Origin: Sporocytophaga sp.
GTDB lineage: Bacteria; Bacteroidota; Bacteroidia; Cytophagales; Cytophagaceae
Direction of reading: 5' to 3'
DNA: 64,000 nt
Assembly: GCA_024707265.1 (NCBI GenBank)
Contig: JANQAB010000001.1
Span: 216,224-280,223, forward strand
Part shown: positions 56,723 through 64,000 of the stretch, piece after piece
How positions within the stretch are numbered: position 1 is the first letter of the stretch
How the letters are laid out: the number at the start of each line of letters is the position of its first letter
Translations under genes and position numbers: made by a program
Notes under the pieces: generated by a model
Told to the model about the DNA's origin: nothing
What the model saw: only the letters and a program-made list of their open reading frames with translations
Databases searched by the model: none

Positions 56723-58072
56723 TTATTTCATAGATACAGACAAATCATTTTTAGAAATGAGGTCATGAGCCTCTACAGTAAGTATGCTATATTGAAAATG
56801 CATCTGTTGCATTGCCTTCTTAAGAATATCTATGCCCTCTTTTGAGTTACCGGCTTTATGTTTCAAAAGTCCTGAAAGGCACAATAATGATGGATTATTC
56901 ATTTGAATCGAAGTAGCTTTTTTCAGATAATAATTGGCCTCTTCATATTTTCCAATCTTGTAATAAATAAGCGCTAGAGCTATATTTAAATCAACATTCT
57001 CGGGCCACCTGTCTTTAGCTCTTTCAGCATAAATGAGAGCAAGATCAAAATCTTCAAGAATTTCAGTATACAGTTTAGCTCTTACAAGATCATAGTTACA
57101 ACCGCCTTTTTCTCCTTCTTCGATTGTATTTATAATATCCTGAACTTCTTTTCTGGCATCATTTATCCGACCTGAATACTTATAGACCTGAGCCATATCC
57201 TGTTTAAATGATATTACAGGATTTAAAATATATGCCTCTTCCAGCATTGCGACTGCCTTTTCATTTTCTTTATTTGCTGCCTTGATCCTTGCCCTACCTG
57301 CTTTAGCATATGCATATCCTGAATCCACTGCCAGAATACCTTTATATATTTCTTCCGCCTTTACAAAATCTGATTCTTTTTCATATAAGGCCCCTAGTCT
57401 GTATTGTGCAGTCATGATCAGTTCTTTATTGGATTTACCTGATTCCAAACCTTTCTCTAATGACTCCTTTGCCTTAGGCAAATCTCCCTTTATTTCATCT
57501 AAAGTAGCTATACGTGTATAGGCCTTTAGTCCAAAGCCGGAAGCTAGCATATAATCGGCTATCTTATGAGCATTTATATAATCTCCTATTCCGACCAGTG
57601 CATCAAACTTTATTTCACTCAGCTTTTGATAAATATGCCCTTCTACTGATAGTTCATTACAAATCTCCAATGCCATCTCAAACTGATTCAAAGTCAATAA
57701 GAGAGAGGCTTTATTCAACCTCGCCTCAGCTCTAATAACCTCATCATCTTCCGAATTATCAATAATAAAATTTAAGAGATTCAGTGCTGCTGAATAATAA
57801 TAGTAGTGCTTTCCTGAAATATTACCTTCATTGATATAAATCTCCGACAGCCTGAGCCTTGAATTATTGTCATTTGAATTTTTTCTAATCTTTAAATGAA
57901 GTTCATCAACGAGCATTTTAATCTGCTTCCATTCATTTGCTTCAGAGTATGCAACATGACGTTCCAGTAATGAAGGTATTTTTTCAATTTTTAAGCTTTT
58001 ATATGCTAATGCTCCTGCCGCACCAAATACTATAACAATAACCGGAATAATAATCTTTTTCATAACAATCAA
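56723..58072 (-). CDS. TPR-repeat protein with N-terminal membrane anchor
   Basis: 449 residues; ATG 58063 is an alternative start just inside. One N-terminal hydrophobic segment (IIIPVIVIVFGAAGALAY) anchors a series of about nine TPR-like helical pairs, for example KAEEIYKGILAVDSGYAYAK, NEKAVAMLEEAYILNPVISF and KYEEANYYLKKATSIQMNNP. Such proteins are scaffolds. It lies 232 bases upstream of the DUF3857-transglutaminase gene on the same strand, and co-transcription is possible but not shown. Confidence 0.9.
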   Translation of the reverse strand: MIVMKKIIIPVIVIVFGAAGALAYKSLKIEKIPSLLERHVAYSEANEWKQIKMLVDELHLKIRKNSNDNNSRLRLSEIYINEGNISGKHYYYYSAALNLLNFIIDNSEDDEVIRAEARLNKASLLLTLNQFEMALEICNELSVEGHIYQKLSEIKFDALVGIGDYINAHKIADYMLASGFGLKAYTRIATLDEIKGDLPKAKESLEKGLESGKSNKELIMTAQYRLGALYEKESDFVKAEEIYKGILAVDSGYAYAKAGRARIKAANKENEKAVAMLEEAYILNPVISFKQDMAQVYKYSGRINDARKEVQDIINTIEEGEKGGCNYDLVRAKLYTEILEDFDLALIYAERAKDRWPENVDLNIALALIYYKIGKYEEANYYLKKATSIQMNNPSLLCLSGLLKHKAGNSKEGIDILKKAMQQMHFQYSILTVEAHDLISKNDLSVSMK

Positions 58073-58462
58073 GAGTCCTAACCGACTAAAATAAGGTTTA
58101 CTTTTTTTTATTTATTTCTGTTTCTCAGAATTATGATTTCTTCTGAGGCATTCACTAAACCATTATTCCTTAAAATAATATTACTTCTTATCGAGCAATA
58201 TTATTTTGGGCCCCAAAATTAAATAAGATATTGAAATCATAAAGACTAATTGCAATTTCATTTTCAACCTATGCCAGCCAGTATTGTTATAACTATAAAA
58301 AAATTACCTTTTTTTCTTAAAGAAAGTCAAAAAAGCATTTTTTCTTGCTCCATTGCTTATCACATTAGTATGTGTGATGATAAATCAAGAAGTGATAAAT
58401 AAATGAAAATAATGCCATAACCTCCGGAACATTTTTTTAAATTTATATCTTATTAATTTTCG
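58073..58462. other. Intergenic stretch, divergent promoters presumed
   Basis: 390 AT-rich bases between the TPR gene and the divergent small membrane protein gene. No additional gene or clear fold seen. Confidence 0.4.
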
Positions 58463-58654
58463 ATGAAGAATTTAAATGGTATACAGTCGCTGAGTGTTGT
58501 GGGAATAATTTTCAGCATATTTGTTCAGGTAACACTATTTTTTATTGATAAACACATTCCCAATATCTGGGCGCTATATCCTTCTTGGATTATTATATTT
58601 TTTATAGGATATCTCGTAAAAAAATTCGGAAAAGATGAAGACCATGTTCATTAA
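58463..58654 (+). CDS. Small two-TM membrane protein
   Basis: 63 residues with two hydrophobic segments (VVGIIFSIFVQVTLFFI and ALYPSWIIIFFIGYLV) and a polar KKFGKDEDHVH end. No family recognised. Its stop codon (58652-58654) overlaps that of the convergent gene inside a hairpin. Confidence 0.65.
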   Translation: MKNLNGIQSLSVVGIIFSIFVQVTLFFIDKHIPNIWALYPSWIIIFFIGYLVKKFGKDEDHVH

Positions 58655-58662
58655 CATGGTCT
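58639..58662. terminator. Bidirectional hairpin containing both convergent stop codons
   Basis: AGACCATGTT at 58639-58648 pairs perfectly with AACATGGTCT at 58653-58662, loop CATT. The plus-strand TAA (58652-58654) and the minus-strand TAA (58653-58651) both fall in it. T-rich sequence follows on the plus strand (ATCTATTTTATG). Confidence 0.7.
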
Positions 58663-59001
58663 ATCTATTTTATGCTCTGACGTGTTTATAAAGGCTTCAA
58701 GATTAGGATCTCCATAGATACCAAAGGCATCAATAATGGTACCCAGCTTTCCGTCCTTTGTTTCTATTACATATAATACAGCCATGTCGTCAGGATTGGA
58801 GATTCCTTCAAAACGGAAATTGTCTACTACTTTTACCTGATCCTGGTTATAGGATTTACTATCCGCTAAATCCACCAAATGATCATCGACAAACTGAAAA
58901 TCAACAGCATACCCCTTTTGACTCAGCTTTTCCAGTTTCTCCACCATTGGCGTTCTGTAATTTGGCATCTCCGGGTCTTTTTCCTTATACTCGCTCTTCA
59001 T
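58651..59001 (-). CDS. Conserved hypothetical protein (often labelled phosphoribosylpyrophosphate synthetase-like)
   Basis: 116 residues, with a possible shorter start at MPNYRTPMVEKLEKL. The features KLEKLSQKGYAVDFQF, VDNFRFEGISNPDDMAVLYV, ETKDGKLGTIIDAFGIYGDP belong to a small Bacteroidota family that databases often name after PRPP synthetase. No catalytic motif of that enzyme is present, so the name should not be taken as function. The real role is unknown. Confidence 0.75.
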   Translation of the reverse strand: MKSEYKEKDPEMPNYRTPMVEKLEKLSQKGYAVDFQFVDDHLVDLADSKSYNQDQVKVVDNFRFEGISNPDDMAVLYVIETKDGKLGTIIDAFGIYGDPNLEAFINTSEHKIDRPC

Positions 59002-59099
59002 ATCTTCTCCCTTTTTGATCTTGGCTCTTTTATAAGTAACAGGACTCCTTTAAAAAAAAGTTGAGCGTGGCGTTCCTTATTTAGAAAGAGAGTTGAACT

Positions 59100-59903
59100 T
59101 TAATATGTAAATCTGTATGGATCTTCGAATATGAATTGATAAGATAATTCAAGGATAAGCTTATCTGGGTTAATAATTTTAAACGGATTAGGCTCTGAAG
59201 GGTCTGTAAAATAAGGCTTTTCATAGTTGTATGTTTCTGCCAGAAAAGTATAAAATTCTTTTTTTAAGGGATGTTTAGGAGCACATGCATTAAAAACTTT
59301 ATTCCACTTCTGTTGCCTTATTATTTCAAATAAAATCTGAACGGCATCATCCCTATGGATTAAGTTTACAGGCTCATTACCAAACGCCAGATCTTTTTTA
59401 CCTGCAAAATATTTAATTAAGATTCGGTCATATCCTGTAAGCCCACCAAATCTCACCACTGTCCATGGCTTTCCGGAATGCATGAATATTCTCTCAGCAT
59501 TAAATAGTAAGGGATAATCACTGTCTTCTATATCTCTAATAGCCTCTTCTCTGACCTCTGAATTTGAACTTTTATAAATGGAGGTAGAAGAAGTGAAGAT
59601 GAGCTTAGTATCTGCAGATGTTTTACTTACAAGAAAATCAAGAGATTCAAGATATCTCTGTTCAGATTGCTTTTTCTGAGAAGGTGGCAATGTTACAACA
59701 AGAACATTTGTATCAAAGATATCTTCATCAGCTTTGAAATCTTCAAAAAGATTGATCAGAAAAGGTTTGATTCCCAGGCTTGCAAGTTGATTGATTTTAC
59801 TTTCAGTTGTTACAGAACCTTTAACTGGAAAACCTTTCTGAACAAGGAATTTGGCCAAAGGTAATCCAAGCCAGCCACAACCTATTATACTCACTTTATC
59901 CAT
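59100..59903 (-). CDS. NAD(P)-binding epimerase-like protein (YeeZ-type SDR)
   Basis: 267 residues. The Rossmann start SIIGCGWLGLPLAKFLVQKG is typical of the short NAD(P)-binding family to which E. coli YeeZ belongs. Further on come LIFTSSTSIYKSSNSEVREE (substrate-side Ser and Tyr region), WTVVRFGGLTGYDR and NLIHRDDAVQILFEII. The specific substrate is unknown. It lies 41 bases from a small membrane protein gene on the same strand. Confidence 0.86.
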   Translation of the reverse strand: MDKVSIIGCGWLGLPLAKFLVQKGFPVKGSVTTESKINQLASLGIKPFLINLFEDFKADEDIFDTNVLVVTLPPSQKKQSEQRYLESLDFLVSKTSADTKLIFTSSTSIYKSSNSEVREEAIRDIEDSDYPLLFNAERIFMHSGKPWTVVRFGGLTGYDRILIKYFAGKKDLAFGNEPVNLIHRDDAVQILFEIIRQQKWNKVFNACAPKHPLKKEFYTFLAETYNYEKPYFTDPSEPNPFKIINPDKLILELSYQFIFEDPYRFTY

Positions 59904-59944
59904 TAATACTAAGTTTCCTTAAATATAGTAAAGGATTAATTAGC

Positions 59945-60163
59945 TTAACTGCATATAAGAATATCTTCTTTGCACTCAACAGGAATGGTAGTGGTTTTAT
60001 ATGGAGAGATTTCAGTATTCTTCTTTTCCCCGATTCCAACAGCAGACTTTAAGGTCTTTTTCAATGGTTCCGGAGAGTTAAACACTGATAAGGAAATTGC
60101 AAATCCAAATAAAATAATAAATGGCAGAATCATCATGACTCTGCCTTTGTCAGGCCCTTCCAT
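59945..60163 (-). CDS. Small membrane protein
   Basis: 72 residues with one hydrophobic segment (VMMILPFIILFGFAISLSVF) and a polar C-terminal part ending in a CKEDILIC pair of cysteines. No family recognised. Same strand as the epimerase-like gene 41 bases downstream. Confidence 0.6.
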   Translation of the reverse strand: MEGPDKGRVMMILPFIILFGFAISLSVFNSPEPLKKTLKSAVGIGEKKNTEISPYKTTTIPVECKEDILICS

Positions 60164-60285
60164 TGCAATGATATTTTTTAACTAATCTATAAGATAAGAA
60201 CAATTGTAGATTTTTAAGGGTTTCATTTTAAGTAGTCCTTTGTAAACAAAACGATATAGGATAATTACTACAAGAGTATAAATTT

Positions 60286-60942
60286 ATGTATATAGATCTC
60301 ATTTCAGCGATTGAGGATGCCCAACCTGCATTTTTTTTTATTCCGGACATTTCGGGATTTACAAGATTTATAAAAAGCACCAAAATCGAAAAAAGTAAAG
60401 AATATATTCATCAGTTATTAGAAGTAATAATTGATTCCAATATTTTGGATTTTAAAACAGCTGAAATACTGGGAGATGCGGTAATGTTCTATAAAACCGG
60501 AGATCCTCCCGGATTTGATTTGCTTGAATCACAGGTAAAGAAGACTTTTCTTGACTTTCACCTCGCTATACAGGACATCAGAGATAAAAGCAATATAGAA
60601 CCTAAAGAATTATCCAACCTGACTATCAAAATCATAGTTCACTATGGTTGCATCACAACTACAGAAATAAAAGGTATGTTGAAACTTGTTGGTCCTGATG
60701 TGATATTAGCACACCGTATACTGAAAAATAATGTTAAGGAGAAGGAATACCTGCTCATGACAGACCAGTACCTGTTTACGCAAAATGAGCACCTCATTAA
60801 AAATAATTTTACATGGTCCAAACTAAGAAGTGGTTACAAAAGCTACGACTATATTGGCAAAGTACATTATAAATTTTTAAGTCTCAGCCCACTTAAGGAG
60901 GCAATTGTTTCTAAGAAAACTTTAAATGGTATTGCTTTATAG
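60286..60942 (+). CDS. DUF2652 / class III nucleotide cyclase-like protein
   Basis: 218 residues. The start AFFFIPDISGFTRFIKST and the later TAEILGDAVMFYKTGDPP match the two metal-binding motifs of class III cyclases (their FADIxGFT and GDA), so both catalytic aspartates are present. The segment KIIVHYGCITTTEIKGM fits the next strand of that fold, and LVGPDVILAHRILKNNV the region after it. DUF2652 proteins are common in Bacteroidota and their activity is unproven. The gene is convergent with the HD-PycTM gene and their 3' ends overlap by 32 bases. Confidence 0.82.
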   Translation: MYIDLISAIEDAQPAFFFIPDISGFTRFIKSTKIEKSKEYIHQLLEVIIDSNILDFKTAEILGDAVMFYKTGDPPGFDLLESQVKKTFLDFHLAIQDIRDKSNIEPKELSNLTIKIIVHYGCITTTEIKGMLKLVGPDVILAHRILKNNVKEKEYLLMTDQYLFTQNEHLIKNNFTWSKLRSGYKSYDYIGKVHYKFLSLSPLKEAIVSKKTLNGIAL

Positions 60943-62135
60943 GATGATTGCCTATCTTCAGATATATCAATATGGTTATGAAAACCAATACGGTAACAAT
61001 CAATCCAACCATAAAAAATGTGTAACTGTATCGTAAGAGTTTATATTTCTTCTGCAACACCAATCCCAGGTAATATAAATCGTTGATCATATTAGAATAC
61101 AGGAGAATATCTTCTTTCATCACTTCCATTATTGACACTTCAAATTCAGAAAGACTGAGATGTGTGAAGTTTCCGAAGAAAAAGAAGATTATGCTTGTCA
61201 TTCCTCACATCCCCTTTTTCTATCCTGTTTGTTACTTTCGGCTTTGCAGACTGGATCGCAAATATTACACTTCCCAGACTAGTTGCTATAAGTGTAATGG
61301 CAGGAAAAATCAAAGCAGGATTTTCTTTAAGACTGGTGCCAAAAAATGAAAACTTAGCTCCTACTACTGTAAGCATCAGGGAAATAATGATAGTATTAAT
61401 ACTAATCATCATATTGGCCTTATTATCAGCAATCGAACTAAGGTTAATATGGTTCCGGTAAACGCTTCTAAACATAGTCTCTATACCGCGCTTAGGCTTT
61501 TTCCCTTTAGCCTTATTCTTTTCTTCATTTTGCCTGTTAGTCTCAACCTTTTTATTTAATGCAACTATATTCGATAGCCTCTGAGCTCCATAAAGCTCCT
61601 CTGCCTCTTTTGTATAATAGGAAACGGAAGAAAGAAACTTAAGCTGATTTTTGTCCCATTCCAGATCAGAACAATTGCTCATCCCGAAGTTTTCCCATTC
61701 CAATTTCAAAAGCGCTGCCTTAGAGGCAAACTCCTTATCACCGGTATGGGAAAAGTCTGCATCACATAACAACATTTCAAGCTTATTTTGGGGAGCTTCT
61801 GATCTTGAAGTTGCTTTTATACAACTCAGCACCTTAGCTGTTTTTTCCTTATTATAATCTTCCTTTGTAAGAAAATCTTTAGCAATACGCATACTTTCAA
61901 TCTCATGCTCCTTATAACCTTTTATAAAGCCGGTATCATGAAACCAGGCAGCCAATTCAAGAATTTCTGATTCTTCTTCACCAAGACCTGCAAGCTTTCC
62001 AAGCTGATTGCAGGATTTAACTATTTCACTCGTATGATAAAAGTTATGATACAAATATTGAGGAGATAAATTATCCCTTAGCAGATTAAAAACAAAAGGG
62101 ACAACCTCTTCTAATATTTTAGTAGTATGAGCCAT
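60911..62135 (-). CDS. HD-domain protein fused to a Pycsar effector (PycTM/DUF5706) domain, frameshifted
   Basis: Frames 62135-61146 and 61201-60911 join to about 407 residues, a typical family size, when one base is removed from the run of five at 61179-61183; the joint reads HNLLFFGNFTHLSLSEFEV. Residues ~1-170 form an HD phosphohydrolase domain (YHNFYHTSEIV, LAAWFHDTGFI, LCDADFSHTGDK giving H-HD-D). After a Lys-rich linker, ~225-400 is the Pycsar effector membrane domain: MFRSVYRNHINLSSIADNKA, then membrane segments ISINTIIISLMLTVVGA and IFPAITLIATSLGSVIFAI, and a final one near the C-terminus. It is convergent with a class III cyclase-like gene. Confidence 0.85.
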
Positions 62136-62268
62136 TTAAAAAAACACTTAAAGTAAAATAGAGTTAATAAAATAACCGGATATAGCTGGTAAGTGTTTAC
62201 ATATCCTTGCCCGATTAAAATCTTTAGTGCTTTCAGAAGTAACTGATCAAAATTTTCCGAACTCCGAC

Positions 62269-64000
62269 ATGAAGTTTTTTTTAGCAATAAATGTTTTTAT
62301 CCTTTTATTACTGAATGTTTCTTGCATAGATTTGCCCTACTACAAAAAAGAAGTAAGAAACTGGAGATCAATTTATCCGGATAGTTCCCGGCCAGAATTT
62401 TCTGTTTATCTGATTGGTGATGCGGGAAGTCCTTCCCTTACAACCCAGGAGCCTACCCTTAAACTTCTCGAACAAACTATAAATGGAGATACTAATAGTG
62501 CTGTTATATTTTTAGGAGATAATATCTATTTCGATGGCATGCCAGCTTCCTCTGCCAGTTCGAGAGAAAAGCAGGAAGCTAAATTAATAGAGCAACTTAA
62601 AATCTTTGCTGACTACAAGGGACAGGTATTTCTGGTCGCTGGAAATCATGACTGGGATTACATGAAAGAAGGTGGATTAAAGGCCATCAAAAGGCAGGAG
62701 GCTTTTGTAGAAAACTATTTAAAGAGAGACAATTCATTCGTTCCCGACAATGCATGTCCAGGACCGTTCATAACCAAGGTCCATCCTCAGATAGCTCTTG
62801 CGGCCATAGATTCTCAATGGTGGCTCCATAAATATGTTAAACCTTACGGAGCAAGCGGTGATTGCGAAGCGGAAGATGAAGACGATATGATCGTGCAACT
62901 CAAAGACTTTTTTGATAATAACAAAAACAGACATAAACTTATAGTGGCCCATCATCCTTTATACAGCAATGGAAATCACGGAGGCTACTATCCATTTATG
63001 GATTACCTGTTTCCCTTAAGAATTATTAGAAAGAATCTTTATGTCCCCCTTCCCGGTATTGGAGCCATTTATCCTTTGTATAGAAAATTCGGAGGTGTAG
63101 ATCAGGACATATCACATTACAAGTATCAGTATTTCAAATCCAGAATAACTTCAACAATCCAAGAACATGAAAACCTCATTTATGCTGCCGGGCATGATCA
63201 TAATCTTCAGCTTCATACAGAAGGCAAAATCAATCATGTTGTAAGCGGAGCAGGCAGCAGACTTAATCCTGTTTCAGGAGGAGGGAATGCTCTGTATACC
63301 CAACGCGCCAAGGGGTTTGCCAGGATCAACTACTATCATTCCGGACAAGCATGGATTGAATACTGGATACCTGAGGGAGACGGCTCAGAAGGAACAATAA
63401 AATTCAGGCATAAGCTTTATGAAAAAAAAAGAGCGGTGCACTGGAGCTGTTTTGTTCCTTGTCTGAAAAAAACTATCAAGACTCTTCGATCACAATGGCT
63501 GCATCCAGTCAATATAAGACTTCCAAACTGCATCAGTTTTTATTTGGAAACCACTACAGGAAAGACTGGATTCAACCTATCTCCATTCCCTATGTCAATC
63601 TTAGTAGTGATGAGGGAGGTTTAATTCCTTATGGAATCGGAGGGGGGGAAACAATCAAAATCTCTTAAGTTAAAAAATCTAGATGGAAGAAAATTTGTAT
63701 TAAGATCCATCAATAAAAACCCAACAAAAGCAATTCCTGCAACATTCAGAAACACCATTGTGCAAGATTTAGCTCAGGATCAAATCTCTGCTCAACATCC
63801 TTATGGTAGCCTTGTGGCAGCCAAAATTGCTGAGGCAGTAGGCATATATCACACTAATCCAAGAATAGTTTATATTCCCAACGACAGCTGCCTTGGACCT
63901 TACCGTGAAGAATTTAAGGGCAGCATGTCATTCCTTGAAGAAGATGCAAATGATGACCACTCCATTGTTTCAAGTCTGGGTTATGCAAAAAATATTGTTG
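62269..64000 (+). CDS. Metallophosphoesterase lipoprotein with C-terminal outer-membrane-protein-like extension (partial, two frameshifts)
   Basis: The start is set at ATG 62269, which opens a lipoprotein signal (MKFFLAINVFILLLLNVSC); ATG 62227 would put 14 polar residues before it. The calcineurin-like motifs are present: VYLIGDAGSP, IFLGDNIYFDG, VAGNHDW, VAHHPLYSNGNHGG, AAGHDHNLQL. The frame then breaks at nine A (63422-63430, one missing) and again at seven G (63642-63648, one extra). Corrected, it continues through NHYRKDWIQPISIPYVNL and GGLIPYGIGGG, then in the original frame to the window edge (RSINKNPTKAIPATF, YIPNDSCLGPYREEF). Bacteroidota have long proteins of this kind joined to BamA-type barrels; the barrel would lie beyond the edge (inference). 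Confidence 0.82.

Noticed and set aside
1..64000. tRNA, rRNA or CRISPR arrays
   Set aside because: No cloverleaf with CCA-type end, no rRNA-like conserved blocks and no regularly spaced direct repeats were seen while reading both strands; a dedicated search was not possible.

Overview
The window looks like chromosome of an AT-rich, polysaccharide-degrading Bacteroidota of the Cytophagales kind (Cytophaga/Sporocytophaga-like). This is inferred from type IX secretion (T9SS) C-terminal sorting domains of both type A and type B, PorP/SprF-like barrels, SprB repeats, a 7TMR-DISM sensor, DUF3857/transglutaminase proteins, a promoter of the TTG-N20-TAnnTTTG class, and xylan and beta-glucan hydrolases with no SusC/SusD pair. 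No rRNA, tRNA or CRISPR array was seen.

Layout. 1-218: 5' part of a NarL/LuxR-type response regulator, cut by the window edge. 930-10200: minus-strand NIS siderophore operon, read from 10200 downward: IucA/IucC synthetase, nitroreductase, PLP decarboxylase (frameshifted), a fused IucA/IucC-GNAT protein, an N-hydroxylating monooxygenase and a MATE exporter. It encodes a plausible complete route to a hydroxamate siderophore. 10547-26247: secreted hemicellulases, namely a GH30 glucuronoxylanase, a circularly permuted GH16 lichenase and a GH10 xylanase. They are interleaved with a sigma/anti-sigma/T9SS module, an ankyrin protein and a group IIC-like intron sitting just after the GH10 terminator. 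26500-30994: a second, paralogous sigma/anti-sigma/T9SS module. 31499-38741: small membrane protein, Tet(X)-like flavin monooxygenase, TetR regulator with a candidate operator, and a large PAS/GAF histidine kinase. 39107-43146: arylsulfatase, hypothetical, DUF2092 and a small Arg-rich exported protein. 43607-49049: T9SS surface protein, a 7TMR-DISM membrane sensor ending in an IS1595-like zinc ribbon, and a LytTR regulator. 49423-58072: DyP peroxidase with a duplicated-domain membrane partner, two DUF3857 proteins and a TPR protein. 58463-64000: small proteins, an epimerase-like protein, a class III cyclase-like DUF2652 protein convergent with an HD-PycTM (Pycsar effector family) protein, and a lipoprotein metallophosphoesterase running off the edge.

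The most interesting candidate system is present twice. Each copy has an ECF sigma factor, a one-pass anti-sigma protein whose periplasmic part carries a SprB-like repeat and a type-B-CTD-like tail, a secreted protein with a type B sorting domain, and a PorP/SprF-like barrel. The anti-sigma tail resembles the secretion signal of the neighbouring cargo, so the module could couple transcription to export by substrate mimicry (inference).

Data quality caveat: ten reading frames are broken by one-base shifts at thirteen sites, nearly all in homopolymers. In every complete case the corrected frame rejoins convincingly, so most are probably sequencing or assembly errors. I annotate the whole genes and state the break.
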